Assembly: GCA_905176665.1 (NCBI GenBank)
Contig: CAJINA010000259.1
Span: 241,203 to 305,202 of the forward strand
Source: Olavius algarvensis Delta 4 endosymbiont
GTDB lineage: Bacteria; Desulfobacterota; Desulfobacteria; Desulfobacterales; CAJINA01
DNA length: 64,000 nt
Direction: 5' to 3'
This document shows, in pieces, positions 42,827 to 51,912 of the stretch. The notes under the pieces were generated by a model. The model saw only the letters and a list, made by a program, of their open reading frames with translations. It was not told the DNA's origin and made no database searches. The number at the start of each line of letters is the position of its first letter. The first letter of the stretch is position 1. The position numbers and the translations under genes were made by a program.

Positions 42827-43939
42827 ATGGAGCACCTGATCCCGTGGTTCAATCTCAAGAGCGTGCCCGGGATAGGAAACCTGCTCTTCAAGCGGCTGCT
42901 GGACAGGTTTTCGACGCCCCAGAAGGTCTTTGAGGCCTCCCGCGAAGACCTGCTGGCGGTGGAGGGGATCTCCCTAAAGAGTGTGGCCGCAATTGCCGGG
43001 CAGGGCCGGACAGGGCGCCAATTCGACGGGGAATTGGAAACAATCGCCAAATCCGGCTGCCGCGTCCTGACCTGCAACGATGCGGAATATCCGCGGCTGT
43101 TGCTGGAGATCCCGGACCCGCCGCCTTACTTGTACGTACGGGGACACCTGAAAGCAGGTCGGCAGGCCGTGGCGGTAGTCGGTTCACGCAATGGCACCAG
43201 CTACGGTAAAGCGATCGCACGGCGTTTGGGCGCCGACCTGGCGGCCTGCCGTTTAACGGTTGTCAGCGGGATGGCCCTGGGTATAGATACCAGTGCCCAT
43301 CAGGGCGCCCTGCAGGCCGGCGGTCAAACCGTGGCGGTGATGGGGACCGGGCTGAATCACGTCTATCCGGCCCGCAACCGTAAACTGCACGACGCCATTG
43401 CCGAGAGCGGCGCGGTGGTAACCGAACTGCCGCTGAACGCCGCTCCGGATGCCAGGCACTTTCCGGCCCGCAACCGGATCATCAGTGGTATGACCCTGGG
43501 GACCCTGGTGGTAGAGGCCACCATGAAAAGCGGTTCACTGATCACTGCCCGGCTGGCGGCCGAGCAAAACCGCGAGGTGTTTGCCGTCCCCGGCAGTATC
43601 GACTCTTTCAAGAGCACCGGTACCCATGCATTGATCAAACAGGGCGCCAAGCTGGTCGAGAACGTCCAGGATATTCTGGAAGAGCTGCCGGCCGGCGGCT
43701 ATCAGCCGGCAGAGGCCGAGGCACCCGGGCAGCAAGCAACCATGTTGCCGCCGGGGGAGTTGTCGGCCCTGGATAGCAAAATCCTGGCTGAACTGGACGG
43801 CTATCCCGTCCACATAGACGAACTGGTTAGAAACTTGGAGCTGGAACCGGGAGAACTGGCCGCTGCCCTACTCCAACTCGAACTGAAAGGTATTGTACAC
43901 CAGGACCGGGGCAACCTGTTCAGCCGCAAAACACGCTGA
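42827..43939 (+). CDS. dprA: DNA processing protein DprA
   Basis: 370 residues. It loads RecA on incoming single-stranded DNA during natural transformation. Order: helix-hairpin-helix-like N-terminus (LKSVPGIGNLLFKRLLDRF, LLAVEGISLKSVAAIAG), Rossmann-like DprA core (AVVGSRNGTSYGKAIARR, VSGMALGIDTSAHQGAL, VMGTGLNHVYPARNRKL, VVEATMKSGSLITARLA), and a C-terminal winged-helix (DLL1-like) domain. The position immediately after secF and before topA is common: dprA and topA are neighbours in many bacteria. No other competence gene is in view. Confidence 0.93.
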   Translation: MEHLIPWFNLKSVPGIGNLLFKRLLDRFSTPQKVFEASREDLLAVEGISLKSVAAIAGQGRTGRQFDGELETIAKSGCRVLTCNDAEYPRLLLEIPDPPPYLYVRGHLKAGRQAVAVVGSRNGTSYGKAIARRLGADLAACRLTVVSGMALGIDTSAHQGALQAGGQTVAVMGTGLNHVYPARNRKLHDAIAESGAVVTELPLNAAPDARHFPARNRIISGMTLGTLVVEATMKSGSLITARLAAEQNREVFAVPGSIDSFKSTGTHALIKQGAKLVENVQDILEELPAGGYQPAEAEAPGQQATMLPPGELSALDSKILAELDGYPVHIDELVRNLELEPGELAAALLQLELKGIVHQDRGNLFSRKTR

Positions 43940-44031
43940 GCAGGGTAAACTATGATGAAGACCGACACCGCGCAAAGCCTTTTTAAAAGCGCCGCTGAAG
44001 GCATTAGGCAGCCGGTGTTATAGAAATATCG

Positions 44032-44175
44032 GAGGCTATCTCAAAAATAGGATTTTGGTTCAAGATCAAGTCGGCCGCGAGGTTCAAACCGGAGGAATAT
44101 TAAAGTATTTCGAGGACTGGAACCAAGCGCCCAACGCCAAGATTGGGCCAAAAGACATTATTGAGAAAACCTCCA
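44032..44175. repeat. Dispersed palindromic intergenic element, copy 1
   Basis: The ends are imperfect inverted repeats. The left end begins GGAGGCTATCTCAAAAATAG and continues GATTTTGG. The right end, read in reverse complement, begins GGAGGTTTTCTCAATAATGT and continues CTTTTGG. Inner parts (GCCGCGAGGTTC against GGGCGCTTGGTTC) also pair, so the whole ~144 bp could fold into one long hairpin. Related copies lie at 53634-53862 and, truncated, 7922-7960. No protein is encoded, so it resembles a MITE. Confidence 0.7.
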
Positions 44176-44191
44176 GAAAGTGTAAGGAACC

Positions 44192-46480
44192 ATGACCGTC
44201 TCAAAACCCCTGATAGTAGTAGAATCACCAACGAAGATCAGAACCATTAAAAAATATGTAGGCAGCGACTTTAATGTTGCGGCTACCGTTGGACACATCA
44301 AGGACCTTCCGGCCCGGGAAATCGGGATTGATTTTGAAAAAAATTTCAAGCCCAAGTACAAGACCATTCCCGGGAAAAAGAAAGTCATTACTGAGCTGAA
44401 AAAGTCGGCCGGTAATGCCGAAGACATCTACCTGGCACCTGACCCCGACCGGGAAGGCGAAGCCATCGCGTGGCATACCTCCGAAGTGCTGAAAAAGAAA
44501 GGGCGCCGATTTCACCGGGTTCTCTTCCATGAACTGACCAAAAACGCGATCCTGCAGGCCCTTGGAACTCCGGAGGAACTTGATCGCAACAAGTACGAAG
44601 CCCAGCAGGCCCGGCGGATACTGGATCGTTTGGTCGGATACCAGATCTCGCCGATTTTGTGGCGCAAGGTTCAAGGTGGTCTCAGTGCCGGGCGGGTACA
44701 ATCCGTAGCGGTCCGTATCATCTGTGAGCGGGAAAGAGACATCCAGGCATTTACGCCCAGGGAGTACTGGTCGATTACGGCTCATCTGGAAGGGGATACG
44801 CCGCCGCCCTTCGTGGCCAAACTTACCCGGCGGGACAATCAGAAAGTCGCCATCCCCGACGGGGACACCGCCCGCAAGATGACGGCCGACCTCGACCAAG
44901 CCGCATTTACGGTCGCCAAAGTACAGAAGAGAACGGTCAAGCGCAACCCCCTGCCCCCCTTTATTACCAGCAAACTGCAGCAGGAGGCCATCCGCAAACT
45001 ACGGTTTTCAGCTAAAAAAACCATGTCGGTGGCCCAGCAACTGTACGAGGGACTGGACCTCGGCCCCGGGGAACCCGAGGGTCTGATCACCTATATGCGG
45101 ACGGATTCAACGCGCATCTCCAAAGAGGCCGCGCTGGAAGCCATGGCGCTTATCAAGAGCACGTTCGGCCCCGAGTATGCCCTCAGCGAGCCCCGTCACT
45201 TTAAAAACCGTAAAAAAGCACAGGATGCGCATGAAGCCATCCGGCCGACATCGGTTCACAACACGCCGGACAAGATCAAGCCGCACCTGACCAAGGACCA
45301 GCTGGCCCTGTACAGCCTCATCTGGAAGCGCTTTGTGGCTTCCCAGATGCAGCCGGCTCTGATCAATCAAAATTCCATTAAGATAGCGGCCGGCGACTAC
45401 ACGTTAGCCGCCTCGGGATCCACCATCAAGTTCCCTGGTTTTATGGTGCTGTACAAATCCGTGGAAGAAGAAAATCTCCAGGCGGATGAAAAGAAAAAGG
45501 GCCTTTTACCGGTTCTGACCGAGGGCATGGTGTTGACCCTTTCCAGGCTGGAACCGAAACAGCACTTTACTCAGCCGCCACCCCGGTTTTCCGAGGCCTC
45601 CCTGGTTAAAGAGCTGGAAGAAAACGGTATCGGCCGCCCCAGTACGTATGCCGCCATTCTCTCCACAATCCGTGACAAAGGGTATGTGGACCTGGAAAAA
45701 CGATACTTTCGCCCCAGTGAGCTCGGGTTTATCGTCAATGACCTGCTCGTGGCCAATTTTCCCGAAGTCTTCGACGTCGACTTTACCGCCAAACTGGAGG
45801 ACCAGCTCGACAGCATTGAGGAGCGCAAGAGCGAGGCAGGTGAAATCCTGCACAAGTTCTATACCCCCTTCCAGGATCGCCTTTCCAGCGCCGCTGAAGA
45901 CATGCTGAGCATGCGCGGGGTCGGTATAACCACCGAGATCACCTGCCCGGAATGCGGTCAGGACCGACTGCACATTAAAGTGGGCCGCAACGGGCATTAC
46001 CTGGCATGTAACGCTTATCCGGATTGCCGTTACACCCGTAATTACAATCGGGACGAGAAAGGCAATATTGTGCCCATAGAAGTTCCGGAGGAGGAAATCT
46101 CCGATAAAACCTGCGAAAAGTGCGGCAAGCCCATGGTTCTAAAACAGGGGAAGTACGGACCGTTCCTGGCCTGCAGCGGCTACCCGGATTGCAAAACCAC
46201 CCAGTCTGTCTACGCCAATGGCAACGGTGCTTCGACCGGCGTGGCCTGCCCGGCGCCGGGCTGTGACGGCGAACTGGTTGAAAAACACTCCAAGCGCGGC
46301 AAGGTGTTCTACGGGTGCAACCGTTACCCGGAATGTGATTATGCTACCTGGGATAAACCGGTCGCCAAGCCCTGCCCTATCTGCCAGGCACCCTTTTTGG
46401 TGGAGAAGACAACCAAGAAGGCCGGAACCTTTCTGGCCTGCTTGAATCGGGATTGCGGGCACCGCGAAACGGTGAAGTAA
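44192..46480 (+). CDS. topA: DNA topoisomerase I
   Basis: 762 residues, type IA enzyme relaxing negative supercoils. Toprim domain (VVESPTKIRTIKKY, APDPDREGEAIAWHT with the DxDxE acidic triad), catalytic Y301 in LITYMRTDSTR, and the HEAIRPTS motif. The C-terminus has four Cys4 zinc ribbons (CPECGQDRLHI, CEKCGKPMVL, CPAPGCDGELV, CPICQAPFLV). Start ATG 44192. Palindromic element copy 1 lies directly upstream, so its promoter may be inside or before that element. Confidence 0.97.
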   Translation: MTVSKPLIVVESPTKIRTIKKYVGSDFNVAATVGHIKDLPAREIGIDFEKNFKPKYKTIPGKKKVITELKKSAGNAEDIYLAPDPDREGEAIAWHTSEVLKKKGRRFHRVLFHELTKNAILQALGTPEELDRNKYEAQQARRILDRLVGYQISPILWRKVQGGLSAGRVQSVAVRIICERERDIQAFTPREYWSITAHLEGDTPPPFVAKLTRRDNQKVAIPDGDTARKMTADLDQAAFTVAKVQKRTVKRNPLPPFITSKLQQEAIRKLRFSAKKTMSVAQQLYEGLDLGPGEPEGLITYMRTDSTRISKEAALEAMALIKSTFGPEYALSEPRHFKNRKKAQDAHEAIRPTSVHNTPDKIKPHLTKDQLALYSLIWKRFVASQMQPALINQNSIKIAAGDYTLAASGSTIKFPGFMVLYKSVEEENLQADEKKKGLLPVLTEGMVLTLSRLEPKQHFTQPPPRFSEASLVKELEENGIGRPSTYAAILSTIRDKGYVDLEKRYFRPSELGFIVNDLLVANFPEVFDVDFTAKLEDQLDSIEERKSEAGEILHKFYTPFQDRLSSAAEDMLSMRGVGITTEITCPECGQDRLHIKVGRNGHYLACNAYPDCRYTRNYNRDEKGNIVPIEVPEEEISDKTCEKCGKPMVLKQGKYGPFLACSGYPDCKTTQSVYANGNGASTGVACPAPGCDGELVEKHSKRGKVFYGCNRYPECDYATWDKPVAKPCPICQAPFLVEKTTKKAGTFLACLNRDCGHRETVK

Positions 46481-46538
46481 CGAACCGTTGCGCAGAGGCT
46501 TAACCAAACGGACGGTCGGGACAATCATAAAAAAAAGT

Positions 46539-46566
46539 TTGACATACCGATCACTTAGTGTTAGCA
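46539..46566 (+). promoter_or_regulatory. Possible promoter of the ilv leader
   Basis: A good -35 TTGACA (46539-46544) lies 45 bases before the leader ORF. The matching -10 (TTAGCA at 46561) is poor, so the pairing is tentative. Confidence 0.35.
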
Positions 46567-46588
46567 GTTCGCAATTAGCGAAAAAATT

Positions 46589-46687
46589 ATGCAGAATCTA
46601 TCCATTATTAACAACCTCGGTCTAATTATTGTCCTCGTCGTGGGTATTATTATCCGCAACGAGGAGCGGGGGTTCATAATGGCCTAA
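46589..46687 (+). CDS. ilv operon leader peptide (attenuator)
   Basis: 32 residues: MQNLSIINNLGLIIVLVVG then IIIRNEERGFIMA. Sixteen of the first 22 residues after Met are not random: Ile, Leu and Val dominate, the three end products of the operon. A TCCTCGT/ACGAGGA pause hairpin lies inside the 3' half of the reading frame, and a terminator hairpin follows 25 bases after the stop. This is the classical layout for ribosome-mediated attenuation by charged Ile/Leu/Val tRNA. The next gene is ilvD. No clear Shine-Dalgarno is seen (only an A-rich run). Confidence 0.8.
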   Translation: MQNLSIINNLGLIIVLVVGIIIRNEERGFIMA

Positions 46688-46710
46688 TTTCAGCAACCAC
46701 GAAATTGAAA

Positions 46711-46750
46711 AAACCGTTATCAGCCCCCCGGGCCGATAACGGTTTTTTTT
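46711..46750 (+). terminator. Attenuator terminator before ilvD
   Basis: CCGTTATC (46714-46721) pairs with GATAACGG (46735-46742), reinforced by GCCC/GGGC near the loop and followed by eight T. The upstream CGGGGG in the leader could pair with CCCCCG in the 5' arm and loop, and so act as antiterminator. Confidence 0.85.
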
Positions 46751-46776
46751 GGACTGGTGAGGAGCGATTGCACATT

Positions 46777-48447
46777 ATGAAAAGTGATCATGTAAAAGCG
46801 GGAATCGAACGCGCCCCGCACCGTGCCCTGTTCAAAGCCATGGGGTATACCGACGAAGAAATGCAGCGGCCGTTGATCGGCATCGCCAACTCGCACAACA
46901 GCATCATCCCGGGCCACATTCAGTTGGATACCATTGTCGCCGCGGTTAAAACCGGTATTTCCATGGCCGGCGGCATGCCCGTCGAATTCGGGACCATCGG
47001 GGTATGCGACGGCATCGCCATGAATCATGCGGGGATGAAGTATTCCCTGGGCAGCCGCGAACTGATTGCCGACAGCATCGAAATCATGGCCACGGCCCAC
47101 GCATTCGACGCCCTGGTACTGGTTCCCAATTGCGACAAAATAGTGCCCGGCATGCTGATGGCGGCCGCCCGCCTGGATATCCCGGCGATCGTCATCAGCG
47201 GGGGCCCCATGCTGGCCGGAGACCATCCGCGCAAACCCCAGGGCAGCCGGATAGACTTGATCACAGTGTTTGAGGCCGTCGGCGCTGTCCGCGCCGGAAC
47301 CATGACGGAGGGGGAACTCACCGAAATCGAGGATGCGGCCTGCCCCACCTGCGGCTCGTGTGCCGGCATGTTCACTGCCAACTCCATGAACTGCCTTTCC
47401 GAGGCCATTGGCATGGCCCTGCCCGGCAACGGCACCATACCCGCGGTCATGGCCGCTCGCACCCGCCTGGCGAAGCGGACCGGCATGCAGATCGTGAAGC
47501 TGCTGGAACAGGGCGTCACGCCCAGCAAAATCTATACCCCCGCGGCCTTTGCCAACGCCCTGGCGGTCGATATGGCCCTGGGGTGCAGCACCAATACGGT
47601 CCTGCACCTGACAGCCCTGGCCGCCGAGGCCGGCGTACCCTTTGATTTGGAGATGATCAACCGGGTCAGCGAGAACACGCCCCATTTGTGTTCCATGAGT
47701 CCCGGCGGACAGCATCACGTCCAGGATCTCAATCGGGCCGGCGGCATCAGCGGCGTCATCAAGACACTGGCGGACTCCGGCCGGATCAACGGCGACTGCC
47801 GAACCGTTACCGGTCAAACGGTTGCCGAAAACATTGCCGCCACAACCATACGCGATGCCGACGTTATCCGTCCCCTGGACGCCGCCTACCACGCCCAGGG
47901 CGGCCTGGCCGTCCTCTTCGGCAATCTCGCCCCCGATGGCTGCGTTGTCAAACAGTCGGCGGTGCGGGCGGAAATGATGCAGCATAAAGGTCCGGCCCGG
48001 GTATTCGACGATGAAGAATCAGCTTCCCGGGCAATCCTAGACGGAGAAATCAACAAGGGGGACGTGGTGGTGATTCGCTATGAAGGGCCCATGGGGGGAC
48101 CTGGCATGCGCGAAATGCTGACCCCGACTTCTTCCATCGCCGGAATGGACCTGGATGCGGATGTGGCGCTGATCACCGACGGCCGCTTTTCCGGCGGCAC
48201 CCGGGGGGCCGCCATCGGCCACGTGTCCCCGGAGGCCATGCAGGGCGGCCCCATCGCCCTGGTGGAAGAAGGCGATGTAATCGCGATCGATATTCCGGCC
48301 AAACGCATCTCCCTGGAAGTGGACCCGGAAACATTGCGCACCCGTAAGGCGGCCTGGCGGCAGCCGGGAGCGAAGATCAAAACCGGCTACATGGCCCGGT
48401 ATGCCCGGGGGGTTTCCTCGGCCAGCCAGGGTGCGATCATAAAATAG
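46777..48447 (+). CDS. ilvD: Dihydroxy-acid dehydratase
   Basis: 556 residues. It dehydrates 2,3-dihydroxy-isovalerate and -methylvalerate to the 2-oxo acids of valine and isoleucine. Fe-S ligand cysteines in VPNCDKIVPGML and the CPTCGSCAGMFTANSMNCL signature; C-terminal DGRFSGGTRGAAIGHVSPEA. Start ATG 46777 (KSDHVKAGIERAPHRALF) is chosen for family length; the frame extends upstream through the terminator, which is not coding. First structural gene after the attenuator, in line with ilvB-ilvN-ilvC-cimA. Confidence 0.96.
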   Translation: MKSDHVKAGIERAPHRALFKAMGYTDEEMQRPLIGIANSHNSIIPGHIQLDTIVAAVKTGISMAGGMPVEFGTIGVCDGIAMNHAGMKYSLGSRELIADSIEIMATAHAFDALVLVPNCDKIVPGMLMAAARLDIPAIVISGGPMLAGDHPRKPQGSRIDLITVFEAVGAVRAGTMTEGELTEIEDAACPTCGSCAGMFTANSMNCLSEAIGMALPGNGTIPAVMAARTRLAKRTGMQIVKLLEQGVTPSKIYTPAAFANALAVDMALGCSTNTVLHLTALAAEAGVPFDLEMINRVSENTPHLCSMSPGGQHHVQDLNRAGGISGVIKTLADSGRINGDCRTVTGQTVAENIAATTIRDADVIRPLDAAYHAQGGLAVLFGNLAPDGCVVKQSAVRAEMMQHKGPARVFDDEESASRAILDGEINKGDVVVIRYEGPMGGPGMREMLTPTSSIAGMDLDADVALITDGRFSGGTRGAAIGHVSPEAMQGGPIALVEEGDVIAIDIPAKRISLEVDPETLRTRKAAWRQPGAKIKTGYMARYARGVSSASQGAIIK

Positions 48448-48494
48448 GTTTGGCTACCATTAAGAATGAAAAACTAAAGAAAGAGGACATGCAA

Positions 48495-50180
48495 ATGGAA
48501 CTCACTGGCGCCCAGGTACTGATGAAGGTTCTGGAAGAAGAAGGTGTGGACACGATATTCGGGTTTCCCGGCGGTGCGGTCATCGACATTTACGATGAGA
48601 TCATCAATGCTGATATCAAGCACATCCTCGTCCGTCATGAACAGGGGGCGGTCCATGCTGCCGACGGCTACGCCCGGGCCACCGGCGGGGTCGGTGTCTG
48701 CCTGGTCACCTCCGGCCCCGGGGCCACGAACACGGTAACCGGCCTGGCTTCCGCCTATATGGACTCCATTCCGGTCGTGGTCATTACCGGCCAGGTCCCG
48801 ACCCACCTGATCGGCAACGATGCCTTCCAGGAAGTAGACATTGTCGGCATAACCCGCCCGTGCACGAAGCATAACTACCTCGTAAAAGATCCGCGGCAGC
48901 TGGCCAAAACGCTGCGCGAGGCGTTCTATATCGCCAAATCCGGCCGACCCGGACCGGTGCTGGTCGATATCCCCAAGGATCTCGGCCAAGCCAAGATAGA
49001 CTACACGGAATCGAAAGGCGTCCACATTAAATCTTACAATCCCAGTGTCAAGCCAAACAAGAAACAGCTCAAAAAGGTCATGGAACTGATCAAAAGCGCC
49101 GAAAAGCCGGTGATCTTTGCCGGCGGCGGCGTGGTGCTCTCCAAAGGGGCGCAGGAATTGACCGCCTTTGCCCGCGCCGCCCGCATCCCGGTCACCGGAT
49201 CTTTGATGGGCCTGGGCGCCTTTCCCGGCAGCGACCCCCTGTGGCTGGGAATGATCGGTATGCACGGCACCTATCGGGCCAACATGTCCGTGGGCGAGTG
49301 CGACCTTTTAATTGCCATTGGGGTGCGCTTCGATGATCGGGTCACCGGCAAGATTAAAACCTTTGCCGAACATGCCCAGATCGTTCACATCGATATCGAC
49401 CCCACGTCTATTCGTAAAAATGTATCTGTCGCTATCCCGGTGGTAGGCGACTGTAAGAAGGCTCTGACCGTTCTCAACGAGTTGTTCGAGCCGGAGAGCA
49501 TCGCCCACCTGGAAAACAGCCGGGAGCAGTGGCTTTCCAAGATAAAAGCCTGGAAGGACACCAACCCCCTGGCCTACAAGCAGGAAGATGTCATCAAGCC
49601 CCAGTATGTCATCGATAAGCTCTATGAGTTAACCGAAGGCCGCGCCATCATCACCACCGAGGTGGGTCAGAATCAAATGTGGGCCGCCCAGTTCTATCAC
49701 TTCGATGAACCGGGCCATTTCATTACCTCCGGGGGCTTGGGCTGCATGGGTTTTGGTCTGCCGGCCGCCATCGGGGCCCAGGCGGCCTGCCCGGACAAAG
49801 TGGTGGTCGATGTGGCCGGCGACGGCAGCATACAGATGAATATCCAGGAAATGGCCACGGCCGTGCAATATGGCCTGCCGGTAAAGGTCGTCATCTTGAA
49901 CAATCGCTACCTGGGCATGGTGCGCCAGTGGCAGGAGTTGTTCTATGAATGCCGGTATGCCTGCACGGACATGGAACATGCGCCGGATTTCGCGAAACTG
50001 GCCGAGGCCTTCGGCGCCGTGGGTTTGCGGGCCACCACCCCGGAAGAGGTGGAACCGGTCCTGCGCGAAGGGCTCAATTCCGACAAGACCGTGATCATGG
50101 ATTTCGTCGTGGACCGGGAAGAGTGTGTCTACCCCATGGTTCCGGCAGGCGCCAGCATTACCGAAATGCTGCTGGTATAG
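48495..50180 (+). CDS. ilvB: Acetolactate synthase large subunit
   Basis: 561 residues, ThDP-dependent condensation of pyruvate with pyruvate or 2-oxobutyrate. The ThDP-activating Glu lies in VRHEQGAVHAADGYAR, and the ThDP-Mg motif is GDGSIQMNIQEMATAVQYGL to ILNN. FAD-binding middle domain (GGGVVLSKGAQELTAFA). Start ATG 48495 is preferred over 48489 because GAGG then lies about eight bases upstream. It follows ilvD by under 50 bases and precedes the regulatory subunit. Confidence 0.96.
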   Translation: MELTGAQVLMKVLEEEGVDTIFGFPGGAVIDIYDEIINADIKHILVRHEQGAVHAADGYARATGGVGVCLVTSGPGATNTVTGLASAYMDSIPVVVITGQVPTHLIGNDAFQEVDIVGITRPCTKHNYLVKDPRQLAKTLREAFYIAKSGRPGPVLVDIPKDLGQAKIDYTESKGVHIKSYNPSVKPNKKQLKKVMELIKSAEKPVIFAGGGVVLSKGAQELTAFARAARIPVTGSLMGLGAFPGSDPLWLGMIGMHGTYRANMSVGECDLLIAIGVRFDDRVTGKIKTFAEHAQIVHIDIDPTSIRKNVSVAIPVVGDCKKALTVLNELFEPESIAHLENSREQWLSKIKAWKDTNPLAYKQEDVIKPQYVIDKLYELTEGRAIITTEVGQNQMWAAQFYHFDEPGHFITSGGLGCMGFGLPAAIGAQAACPDKVVVDVAGDGSIQMNIQEMATAVQYGLPVKVVILNNRYLGMVRQWQELFYECRYACTDMEHAPDFAKLAEAFGAVGLRATTPEEVEPVLREGLNSDKTVIMDFVVDREECVYPMVPAGASITEMLLV

Positions 50181-50243
50181 AAAAGGTCCGGCTTTCAGGC
50201 GGCAGAACCTGAACGCCGGTTCTATCGAAGAGGAATTCCAAAG

Positions 50244-50753
50244 ATGAGCAATGAGATAGAAGCACACACCGAAGAAAAACACATCTTTACCATGCTGGTA
50301 GACAACCAACCCGGGGTGCTTTCCAGGATTGTCGGTCTCTTCAGCGGACGCGGATTCAATATCGACAGCCTCTGTGTGGCGGAAACCATGGACCCCGAAG
50401 TCTCCCGGGTAACGATCGTCACCAAGGCCGATGAACACATTGTCGAGCAGATCGAAAAGCAGTTGAACAAGCTGATCAACATCATCAAGGTCCGGGACCT
50501 GTCCGGATCCAATGCGGTGCACCGCGAAATGGCCCTGATCTGTGTGAAGGCGGACAATTCCTACCGGGCCGAGATTCTCCGCATCGTGGAGATATTCCGG
50601 GGCAAAGTCGTGGACGCCGGGCTGGGGCATTATACCATCGAAGTCACCGGCGACCCGGGTAAGATGCAGGCCATCTTGAACCTGTTAAAGCCCATCGGCA
50701 TTAAAAAGATCGCCCGTACCGGCACCATCGCACTCTTTCGGGAACCGAACTGA
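50244..50753 (+). CDS. ilvN: Acetolactate synthase small (regulatory) subunit
   Basis: 169 residues with an N-terminal ACT domain (IFTMLVDNQPGVLSRIVGLF, SGRGFNIDSLCVAETMDPEV) that binds valine for feedback inhibition, then the ALS_ss C-terminal domain (NSYRAEILRIVEIFRGKVVD, IEVTGDPGKMQAILNLL). AGGA precedes the ATG. Its 60-base distance from ilvB and co-orientation indicate an IlvBN holoenzyme. This is the IlvH-like full-length form rather than the short E. coli IlvN. Confidence 0.95.
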   Translation: MSNEIEAHTEEKHIFTMLVDNQPGVLSRIVGLFSGRGFNIDSLCVAETMDPEVSRVTIVTKADEHIVEQIEKQLNKLINIIKVRDLSGSNAVHREMALICVKADNSYRAEILRIVEIFRGKVVDAGLGHYTIEVTGDPGKMQAILNLLKPIGIKKIARTGTIALFREPN

Positions 50754-50847
50754 GGGCGAGAGCCAGAGCGGACTGGGAAGTTTATAGAATCAAGCGGATT
50801 ACCGAATTATTAACTTAATTAATGTAGCAGTCACGATTGGAGGAACA

Positions 50848-51900
50848 ATGTCACAGATTGATTTTGGCGGCACCCTTGAAGAGGTCATTACATCCGAAGA
50901 GTTTTCCCTGGAGAAGGCCCGGGAGGTGCTGAAAGACGAGATTATCGCCGTACTCGGCTACGGCGTGCAGGGACCGGGCCAGGCGCTCAACATGAAAGAC
51001 AATGGTTTCAATGTGATTGTGGGTCAACGCGAGGGCACCGCCTCCTGGGACAAGGCGGTCACGGACGGGTTCGTACCGGGCCAGACCCTGTTTCCCATCG
51101 AGGAAGCGGCCCGCAAGGCAACCGTTCTACAGAATCTGCTGTCGGATGCCGGCCAGACGGCAACCTGGCCGGTCATCAAAGAATGTCTCAATGAGGGGGA
51201 TGCCCTCTATTTCTCCCATGGTTTCTCCGTGGTCTACCGGGACCAGACCCAGATCGTGCCGCCGGGGAACGTCGATGTCGTCCTGGTGGCCCCCAAGGGG
51301 TCCGGCCGCAGTGTCCGTAAGAACTTTCTGGACGGCAGCGGCATTAATTCCAGTTTTGCCATTCACCAGGACTTTACCGGGCGGGCCAAAGAGAGAACCA
51401 TCGCCCTCGGGATCGCCATCGGATCGGGTTACCTGTTCCACACGACATTCGAAAACGAAGTGTACAGTGATCTCACCGGCGAACGCGGCGTGCTGATGGG
51501 TTGCCTGGCGGGCGTTATGGAGGCCCAGTACAACCTGCTCCGCAAACATGGGCACAGCCCCAGTGAATCGTTTAACGAGACGGTCGAGGAACTCACCCAG
51601 AGCCTGATCCGCCTGGTGGCCGAGAACGGCATGGACTGGATGTTCGGCAACTGCAGCACCACCGCCCAGCGGGGCGCCCTGGACTGGGCCCCGAAATTCC
51701 GAGATGCCGTCCTACCGGTCTTCGACAACCTGTATGCGGCGGTCAAATCGGGAGCGGAGACCCGCCGCGTCCTGGATGTCAACAGCGCCCCCGACTACCG
51801 GGAGAAACTCCAAAAGGAACTGGATGAAATCAAAAATACCGAAATGTGGCAGACCGGCGCGGCCGTAAGGGCCCTGCGTCCCGAAAACCGCAACCGGTAA
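50848..51900 (+). CDS. ilvC: Ketol-acid reductoisomerase, Bacteroidota/eukaryote-like type
   Basis: 350 residues, NADPH- and Mg-dependent isomerisation and reduction of acetolactate or acetohydroxybutyrate. Rossmann motif AVLGYGVQGPGQALNMKDNG, then YFSHGFSVVY, VAPKGSGRSVR, and EDFSL-like N-terminus with GGTLEEVITSEEF. The C-terminal DYREKLQKELDEIKNTEMWQ with AVRALRPEN reads like fungal ILV5 and Bacteroidota IlvC, not like the short class I enzyme of most bacteria (GYGSQGHAHALNL). A GGAGG box precedes the ATG. Twelve bases separate it from cimA. Confidence 0.94.
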   Translation: MSQIDFGGTLEEVITSEEFSLEKAREVLKDEIIAVLGYGVQGPGQALNMKDNGFNVIVGQREGTASWDKAVTDGFVPGQTLFPIEEAARKATVLQNLLSDAGQTATWPVIKECLNEGDALYFSHGFSVVYRDQTQIVPPGNVDVVLVAPKGSGRSVRKNFLDGSGINSSFAIHQDFTGRAKERTIALGIAIGSGYLFHTTFENEVYSDLTGERGVLMGCLAGVMEAQYNLLRKHGHSPSESFNETVEELTQSLIRLVAENGMDWMFGNCSTTAQRGALDWAPKFRDAVLPVFDNLYAAVKSGAETRRVLDVNSAPDYREKLQKELDEIKNTEMWQTGAAVRALRPENRNR

Positions 51901-51912
51901 TGGGAGCACTCC

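Noticed and set aside
46720..47985. 421-codon minus-strand frame opposite ilvD
   Set aside because: A GC-rich shadow of ilvD; no domain, and it reads through the attenuator terminator.
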